Assembly: GCF_013342145.1 (NCBI RefSeq)
Contig: NZ_JABUQZ010000001.1
Location: forward strand, 2,480,001-2,544,000
DNA length: 64,000 bases
Reading direction: 5' to 3'
Origin: Haloterrigena gelatinilytica
GTDB lineage: Archaea > Halobacteriota > Halobacteria > Halobacteriales > Natrialbaceae
Below the pieces are notes generated by a model. That model did no database searches. It was not told the DNA's origin and saw nothing but the letters and a program-made list of their open reading frames with translations. This document shows positions 9,701 to 16,812 of this stretch, in pieces (the stretch's first letter is position 1; the number at the start of each line of letters is the position of its first letter). The translations under genes were made by a program, and so were the position numbers.

Positions 9701-10805
9701 CGTCGCCGTCGCCCTCGTCGTCGTCGAGCAGATTCCGCAGCGTGTCGAGGATGCTCTCCTGGGACCCGCTGGCCGTCTTCTCGAACAGGTCGTAGCGCTT
9801 GAGCAGCTGGCGGGTCTCGTCCTCGATAACCGTCCGGCGTCCGTCCTCGGTCGCCTTCTCCTTGATCCCCTCGTCGGAGTACTTGATCGCGGTTCGCAGT
9901 TTGCCCGAGAGGAACTCCTGCAACTCGAGTTCGATCTCGTTCAGGTAGGGTTCGATCAGGTAGTACTTCTTCTCGTTTTCCTTCTCGGAGTGGAAGATAA
10001 CGACGCAGGCGTAGGGCTTGTTCACCCAGTAGCGCTCGACCTCCCGGAAGTGGGTCTTCTTGTCCATCGGGACGGCCTTTTCCAGGTCGTAGCGGTTGGT
10101 GACGGTCGTGTTGCCCGCGGCCGTCGAGAAGAACTCGTCCTCGTCGACCTCCTCCTGGACGTTGACGGTTCGTTCCTCGACGAGTTCGTCCAGTTCCATC
10201 GCGGCGTCGTCGGCCGCGGACAGGCGCTGTTCCAGCGTGTCCGGATCGAAGCCGAGCGACTCCTCCGTATCGTGGCGGACGATGTCGCCGTCGCTATCCC
10301 GCGGCCGGGAGCCGTCGTCCTCGTAGTAGTACTCCCACTTGTAGTGCTCCCAGGTCCAGGTGTCTTTGACGACCGGCGTCGTCTCCGGGTCGGCGTACTC
10401 CCGAAAGACGTCCCAGAGTTCCTCGGCGTTGTCGCCGGCGGTCGGTACGACCGTCGAGTCCAGATCGTCGGGGTGATAGCCGAGGTAGGACTCGGGATCG
10501 AACTCGACTTGGGTCCAATCCTCGCCAGACGGGACCGTTCGTTCGGGCCCTTCGTCGGTATCTAACCCCAGTTGGTCGTCCGACACCGCCTCTCCGGGAT
10601 CGTCGGGATACAGAACCGACGCGTCGTCGCCGTACCCGTACTCTTCCATGAACTCCTCCCACGTGTAGTCGCCGACGCGAACGCCCCCGTCCGAGTTCGC
10701 GTCGCCGTCCGACCCGCGAGATCGATTCGCCTCCGACGCAGACTCGGACGCCTCACCCTCAGAAAAGTCCCCGGCATCCGACTGGTCGGCCTCGTCAATA
10801 GCCAT
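6759..10805 (-). CDS. pilB: Type II/IV secretion ATPase, PilB/ArlI family, with long acidic C-terminal tail
   Basis: 1,348 residues from the ATG at 10805 (an ATG at 10826 would add seven). The core shows Walker A GGTASGKT near residue 550, the Asp box SIEDTREVELP, Walker B YIVMGEIRGEE, and the His box GHTTYTTFHADS near 640. This is the hexameric ATPase that powers pilus assembly with PilC. The family core ends near residue 850; the remaining ~500 residues are Asp/Glu/Ser/Thr-rich and probably disordered, with recurrent ESIF, DSIF, SLF and LGGLFDD motifs and two copies of ETPTIDLGG. The N-terminal ~100 residues are also acidic. It is the first gene of the operon; a GGGTGA sequence lies a few bases upstream of the start. 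Confidence 0.93.
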   Translation of the reverse strand: MAIDEADQSDAGDFSEGEASESASEANRSRGSDGDANSDGGVRVGDYTWEEFMEEYGYGDDASVLYPDDPGEAVSDDQLGLDTDEGPERTVPSGEDWTQVEFDPESYLGYHPDDLDSTVVPTAGDNAEELWDVFREYADPETTPVVKDTWTWEHYKWEYYYEDDGSRPRDSDGDIVRHDTEESLGFDPDTLEQRLSAADDAAMELDELVEERTVNVQEEVDEDEFFSTAAGNTTVTNRYDLEKAVPMDKKTHFREVERYWVNKPYACVVIFHSEKENEKKYYLIEPYLNEIELELQEFLSGKLRTAIKYSDEGIKEKATEDGRRTVIEDETRQLLKRYDLFEKTASGSQESILDTLRNLLDDDEGDGDGEDDGPDPLEGLSVRPEPAILEDDPDTLSEYQVEKLLYLLKRNFIGYERIDGIKHDINVEDISVDGYNSPVFVYHSEYEQIISNVYHGEDELDDFVVKLAQRSGKGISKRLPQVDATLPDGSRAQLTLGEEVSDHGTNYTIRQFKDVPFTPIDLINWNTFSLDEMAFLWLCIENHKSLIFAGGTASGKTTSLNAVSLFIPSSAKIVSIEDTREVELPQRNWIASVTRPSFADDEQGDVDEFDLLEAALRQRPDYIVMGEIRGEEGRTLFQVMSTGHTTYTTFHADSVDEVLKRFTTDPINVSKTMFTALDLVSIQTQTRVQGRKVRRNKSLTEINHYEAEHDEINVQDVYQWQAETDEFLKMGDSNTLEEIQFDRGWSREKLEEELFKREVILAYLIKNGLNTYAEVAATVQAFINDPDTILTLIANGQLEDSLEDLREMESVLIDVDPEKEELVPRPDATDETYNTSMDLLERAEESLFEEYRGKTPSGLDSALGGAEAADAIEVDGADADEFDFAGDVDDSVEDDEWELGDGSSGFGAGEDAGEPAWLSDDTGFDIGGDEGEAAADSAEAASSAGEGAAAETVGDGTTAGTGGDGIAAESPDADTADETSDGFEIDDETGGVSGPPAPAATANGADAEAETPQPAAADEAGTTVMPTDDAGDADLGGLFDDMDDTIDRLDADGQPEPPTEADAASTAKPDTSGFDSMFPEDDLESIFDPESDAETAGDFSDQFEPAIADEPVGDGLEPSDETAETPTIDLGGSADDPAEGDETSTVGSEASTDEGIEADETPTIDLGGAADDSAATDDDAEEIVEPEADAGSSSIVDDGSGNGVALEDGDSIVAGEPTDDASESDATSSADDRSERDGRLEGDGDDRSADEEPTATAADPPGEDRDEPTEPAEGDDDGVESESIFGTESDSIFSEESATDDSDDGSLFDDEQAQAETDDSIFKPAESEDDGPADGETDPADDTEDTDT

Positions 10806-11101
10806 TGACTTCACCCAAACTCTCACCCTTCAAAAAATTCATCCATACATTACCACTTCTGATAATCCCCTGTATACAGTCTCCTTCTCGACGTATCAGT
10901 ACGTGTCTCCCCGCTATCACAAACCAATTCACGCTACTGTCACTCTCAAATACACTCCCGTTTTCAGATCCATCCTACATATATTGTCGGACGACGTTAT
11001 CTATTTCTAATGGAAACCCGTCCGCATTTGAAACGAGTGTTGGGCAAAGCGGTCCCGACGGGAGAACAGCTATGGGTTCGGCACCAGTATCGGTCGGGTA
11101 A

Positions 11102-11869
11102 ATGAACGACCAGTTCAGTCTCGAGGACCGCGTCGCGGTCGTCACCGGCGGCGGGAGAGGGATCGGCCGCGCGATCGCGATCGAACTCGCCGACGCCGGG
11201 GCCGCAGTCGTCCCGTCGGCGCGCTCGAGCGACGAGATCGAGGCGGTCGCCGACGAGATCGAGGCCGCGGGCGGCGACGCGGTCGCCGTCCCCGCGGACG
11301 TGACGGATCCCGACGCGGTCGAGGACGTCATCGACCGGGCGGACGACGCCTTCGGCGGGGTCGACGTCGTCGTCAACAACGCCGGATTCAACCCCGACGA
11401 CGCGCTCGGCCGGCCGGAGGACGTCGAGACCGAGAGCCTCGATCGGGTGCTGGACGTCAACCTGAACGGCGCCTACGAGGTGACCCGCACCGCGGCCGAC
11501 CGCCTCCTCGAGAGCGACGGCGGGTCAGTGATCAACGTCGCCAGCGTCGGCGGCCTCGTCGGCCTCCCCCGCCAGCACCCCTACGTCGCCTCGAAGCACG
11601 GACTGGTTGGCCTCACCAAGAGCATGTCCTTGGACTGGGCCCCCGAGGTGAGAGTCAACGCCGTCGCTCCCGGCTACGTCTCGACGGCCCTGACCGACGA
11701 CCTCGAGGCCGACGATCGACTCCGGCAGTCGATCATCGACCGCACGCCCCTCGAACGGTTCGCCGACCCCGAGGAAATCGCCGGCCCGGTCGTTTTCCTC
11801 GCGAGCGACGCCGCGAGATACGTAACCGGGGCCTGTCTGGCCGTCGACGGCGGCTGGACCGCCCGATAG
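11102..11869 (+). CDS. SDR-family oxidoreductase (FabG-like)
   Basis: 255 residues, the normal length of a classical short-chain dehydrogenase. Visible motifs are the cofactor loop TGGGRGIG at ~15-22, NNAG at ~95, the catalytic Ser in NVASVGG, and YVASK at ~160, followed by VNAVAPGYV and the C-terminal signature VTGACLAVDGGW. It is a cytosolic NAD(P)-dependent reductase or dehydrogenase; the substrate cannot be told. It is followed 179 bp later by an acyl-CoA dehydrogenase, which suggests a role in acyl-chain metabolism, though 3-oxoacyl-ACP reductase annotation is only generic. A TATA-like tract (catatattg, around 10977) lies well upstream. Confidence 0.92.
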   Translation: MNDQFSLEDRVAVVTGGGRGIGRAIAIELADAGAAVVPSARSSDEIEAVADEIEAAGGDAVAVPADVTDPDAVEDVIDRADDAFGGVDVVVNNAGFNPDDALGRPEDVETESLDRVLDVNLNGAYEVTRTAADRLLESDGGSVINVASVGGLVGLPRQHPYVASKHGLVGLTKSMSLDWAPEVRVNAVAPGYVSTALTDDLEADDRLRQSIIDRTPLERFADPEEIAGPVVFLASDAARYVTGACLAVDGGWTAR

Positions 11870-12048
11870 CGCGCGGCGTTCGTCTGACCGGCCGGGACCT
11901 GTTTTCCATCGATAGCCATCTCAGACGGAGTGTCTCTTTTGGATCCGGATTCGAGAGCTACGTTTTCCAACGAAAATACCTTTGGGAGAGTTCCACAGTC
12001 ACGGTAGTTTCCACCGGCTCCTATCGCCGCGCCGGACCCAGTGGCCGT

Positions 12049-13290
12049 ATGGACTACGCCGACTCCGACCGCGCACAGGAGCTCGCCGACCGCGCCCGCG
12101 AGTTGATGGAGGCGGTCGTCCTCCCGGTCGAGCGGGAGCGAGCCGGCGGGATGGCCGTCTCGAGCGGGACGATCGCGGAGCTTCGGGACGCCGCCCGCGA
12201 GTACGACATCTACGCGCCCCAGATCGCCGCGGAGTACGGCGGCATGGGCGAACGCTTCCGCGATGTCTTGCCCGTCTTCGAGGAGGCCGGCCGCAGCCTC
12301 CTCGGCGCCGCCGCGATGCGCGTCGACGCCCCCGACGAGGGGAACATGCACCTGCTGGAACTGGCGGGCGACGAGCTACAGAAAGAGACCTACCTCGAGC
12401 CGCTCGTGGAGGGCGAGATCGCGTCGGGGTTCTCGATGACCGAACCGCCGGACGGAGCCGGCTCGGACCCGAAGATGATCCGGACCACCGCGGAGAGAGA
12501 CGGCGACGAGTGGGTCATCGACGGCCACAAGTGGTGGACGTCGAACGGCGTCGAGGCCGACGTCCTGATCGTCCTCGCGCGCACCGACCCCGACGCCCAT
12601 CCCTACGAGGGCTGTTCGCTCTTCCTCGTTCCCGCCGACGCGGACGGCGTCGATATCGTGCGCGACGTTCCCCACATGGGGGGCGGCGCTCGCGGCGCCT
12701 CCCACGCCGAAATCGTCTACGAGAACGTTCGCATCCCCGAGGAACACCTTCTCGGCGATCTGAACGAGGGATTTTCCCACGCCCAGGCGCGACTCGGTCC
12801 GGCCCGCCTCACCCACTGTATGCGCTTTTCCGGAATGGCCCGGCGAGCCCTCGAGATCGCGAAGGCCTACACCAGCGAGCGCGAGGGATTCGGGTCGGCT
12901 CTGTCGGACAAACAGTCGCTGCGCCACCGGATCGCCGACGCCGAGACGCGGCTCTACGTCGCCCGGACCGCGATCCGCGACGCGGCCGACCGGATCGCGG
13001 ACGGCGACGAAGCCCGCGTGCCCGTCTCGATGTGCAAGGTCTTCACCGCGAACGCCACGCAGGAGGCCGTCGACCTCGCCGTCCAGTGCTGTGGCGCCAA
13101 CGGCATCGGGAAGGACCTCCCGCTGGCGGACTTCTACGAGGCCGTCCGCAAGTTCCGCATCGTCGACGGCGCCGACGAGGTCCACCGACGGGTCATCGCC
13201 CGCGACGCCTTCGCGGACGTGAATCGCGAGGAACTCGAGCCGCTAACCCGATTCGGCGATCCGAACACGCGACGCGGCAACGGCCACTAA
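12049..13290 (+). CDS. Acyl-CoA dehydrogenase, ACAD10/11-like variant
   Basis: 413 residues with the three-part acyl-CoA dehydrogenase fold: helical N-domain, beta-domain (FSMTEPPDGAGSDPKMI near 130, WVIDGHKWWTSNG near 160) and helical C-domain. It oxidises an acyl-CoA to the 2-enoyl-CoA with FAD. Unlike the two other paralogues in this window, the C-terminal signature reads IVDGADEVHRRVIARDAF instead of YEGTxxIQ, the form seen in ACAD10/11-type enzymes, so the substrate may be branched or long. It stands downstream of an SDR gene on the same strand. Confidence 0.9.
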   Translation: MDYADSDRAQELADRARELMEAVVLPVERERAGGMAVSSGTIAELRDAAREYDIYAPQIAAEYGGMGERFRDVLPVFEEAGRSLLGAAAMRVDAPDEGNMHLLELAGDELQKETYLEPLVEGEIASGFSMTEPPDGAGSDPKMIRTTAERDGDEWVIDGHKWWTSNGVEADVLIVLARTDPDAHPYEGCSLFLVPADADGVDIVRDVPHMGGGARGASHAEIVYENVRIPEEHLLGDLNEGFSHAQARLGPARLTHCMRFSGMARRALEIAKAYTSEREGFGSALSDKQSLRHRIADAETRLYVARTAIRDAADRIADGDEARVPVSMCKVFTANATQEAVDLAVQCCGANGIGKDLPLADFYEAVRKFRIVDGADEVHRRVIARDAFADVNREELEPLTRFGDPNTRRGNGH

Positions 13291-13464
13291 CCGAGTACGG
13301 GCATCGTCCGGGTCTGCTGTCTCGTCGGTCGTAGAGGGATGAAGAGACGGACTCAGTCTCCGGAAATCCGCTCGCTACAGCGACCGACGCGGTGATGGCT
13401 GTGCGCGACCGGTCGTTCGAATTCCGCCATGCCGGTTCGCTCGCCACTTCGTGGCTCGCTACAC

Positions 13465-13536
13465 GGGCGTGGCGGGATTCGAACCCACGATCAGAAGGTT
13501 AGGAACCTCCTGCCCTCTCCGCTAGGCCACACGCCC
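13465..13536 (-). tRNA. tRNA-Arg (anticodon CCU)
   Basis: On the minus strand a 72-nt cloverleaf is visible: acceptor stem GGGCGTG/CACGCCC, D-arm beginning GCCTAGC, anticodon stem GGAGG/CCTTC around the loop TTCCTAA (anticodon CCT, reading AGG), and T-arm GTGGGTTCGAATCCCGC. CCA is not encoded. No intron is present. It lies 14 bp downstream of tatA on the same strand and may be on the same transcript. Confidence 0.95.
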
Positions 13537-13550
13537 TCGAGAAAAAACCG

Positions 13551-13844
13551 TCAGTTGGTCTCGGTTTCCGTTTCCGTCTCGTCCTCCTCGGTGACGGGCT
13601 CGGTGTCGACGAAGTCGTCGTCCTCGTTTTCGATCTCCTCTTCGAAGCCGGATTCGCGCATCTCCTCGAGTTCGGTCTCGACCTTCTCACGCCCCTTCTG
13701 GAACTCGCCCATGGCCTCGCCGGTGGACCGAGCCAGTTTCGGGATCTTGTTGGCCCCGAACAACAAGATCGCGACGAAGAGGATGATCAGGAGTTCTGGT
13801 GCCCCCGGGGTAGGGACGAACAACGGTGCGGTTTCGATTGCCAT
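13551..13844 (-). CDS. tatA: Twin-arginine translocase subunit TatA
   Basis: 97 residues from the ATG at 13844 (MAIETAPLF); a further upstream ATG at 13871 overlaps the TATA box and is rejected. A short N-terminal segment precedes the membrane helix PELLIILFVAILLFGANKIP, followed by the hinge and the amphipathic helix KLARSTGEAMGEFQKGRE, the TatA/E pattern, and then an acidic tail ending in a Glu-Thr repeat. TatA oligomers form the channel for folded proteins carrying RR signals; haloarchaea send most secreted proteins this way. No tatC lies adjacent. Confidence 0.93.
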   Translation of the reverse strand: MAIETAPLFVPTPGAPELLIILFVAILLFGANKIPKLARSTGEAMGEFQKGREKVETELEEMRESGFEEEIENEDDDFVDTEPVTEEDETETETETN

Positions 13845-13870
13845 CTCTATACGTGGCTTACCCGCTGGCA

Positions 13871-13880
13871 ATTATAACCT
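13871..13880 (-). promoter_or_regulatory. TATA box of tatA
   Basis: On the minus strand AGGTTATAAT lies 27 bp before the tatA start codon, the spacing for a leaderless or nearly leaderless haloarchaeal transcript. Confidence 0.6.
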
Positions 13881-14094
13881 TTTTGGACCACTAAGTATAG
13901 CAAGTTTCAGCGAAAGTCCAGTTACGCCCCATAAGTCGGCTAAGAACAATAGTCGGGTAGAGGGGAATGTACCCCCGCTAAACAGCAATTAACCGTTCGT
14001 CCCCGAACGTCCCGACGCCGGTTCGACCGCCGCCGGACGGACGATTCGTCCGCGAACGAAACTGTCTTTCCCGGTTACCCACAAAGGGAGGACG

Positions 14095-14574
14095 ATGCCA
14101 GAAACTGGAGACGCCGCACCCGACTTCACGGCACCGCTCGCAAACGGCGACATCGAGGAGTTCACGCTTTCCGACCGCCTCGAGGACGAGGCGCCGATCG
14201 TGCTCGCCTTCTTCCCGGGCGCGTTCACCGGCGTCTGCACCACCGAGATGTGTACGTTCCAGGATCGGCTCGCCGCGTTCAACGACCTCGACGCCAACGT
14301 CTACGGCGTCAGCCGCGACTCGCCGTTCACGCTCAACGAGTTCCGCGAGCAGAACGACCTCGAGTTCGGCCTCATCAGCGACTACAACAAGGAGATCATC
14401 GACGACTACGGCATCGAGATGGACTTCGCCGACCTGGGCGTCTACGGCGTCGCCAAGCGCTCGGTGTTCGTCGTCGACGACGACGGCGAGGTCGCCTACT
14501 CGTGGGTCAGCGACGATCCGGGCGTCGAACCCGACTACGACGAGGTCGAGGCCGCCGTCGAGGAACTGGCCTAA
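14095..14574 (+). CDS. Peroxiredoxin (AhpC/TSA, BCP-like)
   Basis: 159 residues with a thioredoxin fold. The active-site stretch FFPGAFTGVCTTEMCTF near 40-56 holds the peroxidatic Cys (TGVCT) and a second Cys five residues later, the arrangement of BCP/PrxQ-type atypical 2-Cys enzymes. It reduces hydrogen peroxide and organic peroxides in the cytosol using thioredoxin-like donors. The start is supported by a GGGAGG Shine-Dalgarno sequence (14086-14091) just upstream. It is a single-gene unit. Confidence 0.93.
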   Translation: MPETGDAAPDFTAPLANGDIEEFTLSDRLEDEAPIVLAFFPGAFTGVCTTEMCTFQDRLAAFNDLDANVYGVSRDSPFTLNEFREQNDLEFGLISDYNKEIIDDYGIEMDFADLGVYGVAKRSVFVVDDDGEVAYSWVSDDPGVEPDYDEVEAAVEELA

Positions 14575-14697
14575 ACGACCGTCGATACCGCACCCGACAA
14601 TAGCGTCCTCCGGCACCGACGCCCCGTCGATCGCCGGTTCGCGACTGGCGGCTCGGTCCGTCGCAGGGCTTTTTTAGCACGCAAGCGATGGTCACTT

Positions 14698-15513
14698 ATG
14701 AGCGATTCTATCGGCGACGACACCGCTCGCCGCGTTTACTCCCCCGATGCCGATCACAACTTTCCGGACGCGAAACTGAACCGAGTTCTCGAGTTCATCA
14801 CTAGCGACGAGGAGATCCAGACCTACCTCGAGGCCCAGAACGTCAACGCCGTCGACCGAATGCGGTACAACGACCACGGCGCGAAACACATCGAAATCGT
14901 CCGCAACCGCGCGCTGTGTCTCTACGACCTGCTCAAGGCCGGCGGGGTCGACTTCAACGGCGCTCGCCAGCAGGACCTCGAGGAGGCCGACGAGGCGGTC
15001 ATCATCGCGCTCGCGGCGACGCTCCACGACGTCGGTCACGTCGTTCACCGCGACCAGCACGCCTACTACTCGATCCCGCTGGCCGCCGACATCCTCGACC
15101 GAATCCTCCCCGAGTTCTACGACGTCGCCGAAACCGTCCGCATGAGGGGCGAAGTCCTCCACGCGATCCTCTGTCACCACCGCTCGGAGACGCCGCTGAC
15201 GACCGAGGCGGGCGTCATCCGCGTCGCCGACGCCCTGGACATGGAACGGGGCCGCTCCCGGATCCCCTACGAACACGGCGGTCGCGGCATCAACACCCTC
15301 TCGAGCCAGGCGATCAGCCGCGTCTCCCTTCAGGAGGGCGAGGACAGCCCCGTCATGGTCGAGATCGCCATGACCAACGCCGCCGGCGTCTACCAGGTCG
15401 ACAACCTGCTCAAGGCGAAACTCGAGGGCTCGGGCCTCGAGGAGGAGATCCGCATCGTCGCCGTCAACACGAACGAGAACCGCGACCAGTTAGTCGAGCG
15501 GATCGAGCTCTAA
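14698..15513 (+). CDS. HD-domain phosphohydrolase-like protein
   Basis: 271 residues. The HD superfamily metal-binding pattern is visible: HGAKHIEIV (first His), LHDVGHVVHRDQHA (HD pair) and ILCHHRSETPL, followed by RVADALDMERGR with the last Asp. The C-terminal ~70 residues form a separate small alpha/beta domain. HD proteins hydrolyse phosphate esters, often nucleotides; the substrate here is unknown. A T-rich tract, cttttttagc, lies ~25 bp before the start and likely serves as the TATA element of a leaderless mRNA. The 3' flank is a mosaic hairpin repeat. Confidence 0.85.
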   Translation: MSDSIGDDTARRVYSPDADHNFPDAKLNRVLEFITSDEEIQTYLEAQNVNAVDRMRYNDHGAKHIEIVRNRALCLYDLLKAGGVDFNGARQQDLEEADEAVIIALAATLHDVGHVVHRDQHAYYSIPLAADILDRILPEFYDVAETVRMRGEVLHAILCHHRSETPLTTEAGVIRVADALDMERGRSRIPYEHGGRGINTLSSQAISRVSLQEGEDSPVMVEIAMTNAAGVYQVDNLLKAKLEGSGLEEEIRIVAVNTNENRDQLVERIEL

Positions 15514-15521
15514 GAAACAAC

Positions 15522-15790
15522 CTTTTGCTCTGCGTGCGGTCGCTGCGCGACCGCACTCGGCAAAATCTCGAGAGAGCTTTGCTCTCTCGGACCTCGCGGG
15601 AGCTTCGCTCCCGCTTAGCGTTGATGAAAAGCACTCCTCCCTCCGTTCCCTCACTCCTTGCAGTCGTTCGTTCACATCGGTCGTCGGCCCGCTCGCGCCC
15701 TCCGGGCGCTCGCGGTAATCGACCGTGCAACCGTCTGCCCTCCCCCGAGTCGCGGGGTCGCCGTCATTTCGGCGACCCCGCTCCCGGCCA
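15522..15790 (+). repeat. Mosaic hairpin repeat element, copy A
   Basis: This fills most of the 313-bp gap between two convergent genes. Blocks shared with copy B (38778-39025, opposite strand) are CTTTTGCnCTGCG at 15522-15534, ctcggcaaaa at 15556-15565, a 28-29 nt core at 15621-15649, a 24-nt block at 15673-15696 and a block ending at 15752. Between them are perfect hairpins: TGCGGTCGC-tgc-GCGACCGCA (15535-15555), GAGAGAGC-ttt-GCTCTCTC, GCGGGAGC-ttc-GCTCCCGC and an 11-bp stem at about 15752-15780. No credible protein is encoded. It begins 8 bp after the upstream stop codon, so it would be transcribed as a 3' UTR. Confidence 0.8.
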
Positions 15791-15826
15791 GTTCGCTGAG
15801 TTAGAGAGAGTGAGAAATCCGCGTCT

Positions 15827-16051
15827 TTAGGCCAGTTTGAAGCCGGAGTCGGTCCGCTCGAGGTGGCCGCGGTCTCGAAGGGTGCTGGTGATCGAGAGGA
15901 CCGTTCCCTTCTTGACGCAGAGATCGTCGCAGAGGCGTTCGGCCGTCGCGGTGCCGCTCGCGGCGACGTAGAGGTAGACCAGTTTCGCCTGTGCAGAATC
16001 CAGACTCGTCGGTATCGAAACGTCGATCCCCTGTGGTGACTGTGACGCCAT
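15827..16051 (-). CDS. Small winged-helix transcriptional regulator
   Basis: 74 residues. The whole protein is a TrmB/MarR-type helix-turn-helix: a first helix SLDSAQAKLVYLYVAAS, then TATAERLCDDLCVKKGTVLSI and a wing ending LERTDSGFKLA. It is short for a MarR protein and has no sensor domain, so it probably binds DNA as a dimer. The promoter has a perfect 15-bp inverted repeat that brackets its TATA box (16062-16111), which suggests that it represses itself. Two Cys (LCDDLC) could in principle sense redox or metal. Confidence 0.85.
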   Translation of the reverse strand: MASQSPQGIDVSIPTSLDSAQAKLVYLYVAASGTATAERLCDDLCVKKGTVLSITSTLRDRGHLERTDSGFKLA

Positions 16052-16061
16052 ACGCCAGAGT

Positions 16062-16111
16062 CTGTATTTCGACGATAATAAATCTCGTCTACAACGATCG
16101 TCGAAATACAG
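16062..16111 (-). promoter_or_regulatory. Inverted-repeat operator flanking TATA box of HTH gene
   Basis: CTGTATTTCGACGAT at 16062-16076 is repeated as its exact reverse complement at 16097-16111, with a 20-bp spacer. On the minus strand the spacer edge contains TTTATTAT (about 16074-16081), some 27 bp before the HTH start codon at 16051. A dimeric repressor at the two arms would cover both sides of the TATA box. Confidence 0.75.
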
Positions 16112-16317
16112 CGGGCGATGCGGAGACGGTCGGCAGTTCGACGGACCGGAATACGGATGGAGACGGACTGAGGGGCCCCGATATCGACCGCTCTCGAGAT
16201 GAGACGATCGACGTGACCGAGATCGCGCGTGTGGACTGCCAGCACACGGCTCTGATCGGCGGAACGCGGGGAGCTAGACGCATCGCTTTTGTAGATACCG
16301 GAGCAAACCAACACGAA

Positions 16318-16512
16318 ATGTCGACCCAGCTCGCCGTTCTCGCCCTGCTAACCGGAGCGGTCACCGGTGCGCTCTTTCGCCTCCTCAACGTTCCGATCCC
16401 CGCGCCGCCGGAGCTCCCCGGGATCATGGGGATCGTCGGTATCTACGTCGGCTACAAAGTGATCGACCACTTCGGCGTCGGCATCGATCTCCTCGAGACG
16501 CTGAGTCTGTGA
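16318..16512 (+). CDS. XapX-domain small membrane protein
   Basis: 64 residues from the ATG at 16318 (MSTQLAVLALLTG); the frame is open upstream but has no recognisable sequence there. It has two hydrophobic segments separated by LNVPIPAPPELPGIMGIVG, the Pro-rich signature of the XapX family, ending YKVIDHFGV. The family consists of small inner-membrane proteins of unknown function. It is a monocistronic unit downstream of the HTH promoter region, divergently transcribed from the regulator, which could therefore influence it. Confidence 0.85.
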   Translation: MSTQLAVLALLTGAVTGALFRLLNVPIPAPPELPGIMGIVGIYVGYKVIDHFGVGIDLLETLSL

Positions 16513-16540
16513 GTCCCGTCCGGGACGATCCTCGGGCCGC

Positions 16541-16729
16541 TCAGGTGTTTTGGCCGAACGTCTCTAGCTGGGAGAGCAGCCACGTAATGCAGATGATACC
16601 GGCGAAGATGCAGTAACCGGCGACGGGAATGTACAGAATCAGGGGTATCGAGTCGCGCAACAGGTAGCCACTGGTCACGAGCACCGGCAGGAGAATCAGA
16701 TTCAGACGGACGAACCGTTCGAGACCCAT
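16541..16729 (-). CDS. Small hypothetical membrane protein
   Basis: 62 residues with two predicted membrane helices (LILLPVLVTSGYLLR and LILYIPVAGYCIFAGIICIT) and polar ends. I recognise no family. The start MGLERFVRLNLI and the clean hydrophobic profile argue that it is real. It is convergent with xapX and lies 83 bp upstream of the sdhA stop codon on the other side. Confidence 0.55.
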   Translation of the reverse strand: MGLERFVRLNLILLPVLVTSGYLLRDSIPLILYIPVAGYCIFAGIICITWLLSQLETFGQNT

Positions 16730-16812
16730 CTAGGTACACCAAACGGGAGCGGACATATAGCAGTATTGCTGTGCCGCGGCGGGCGACGACGGCCGAAATC
16801 GCAGCGAACGCG

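Noticed and set aside
6759-10805. Archaellum motor ArlI
   Set aside because: No archaellin or other arl accessory genes are next to it and the downstream genes are pilin-like; the PilB/PilC pilus assignment fits better, although cheR is nearby.
15464-15730. Arg/Ser-rich open frames through the hairpin element
   Set aside because: They follow the palindromic DNA and have no protein-like features; the DNA pattern explains them.
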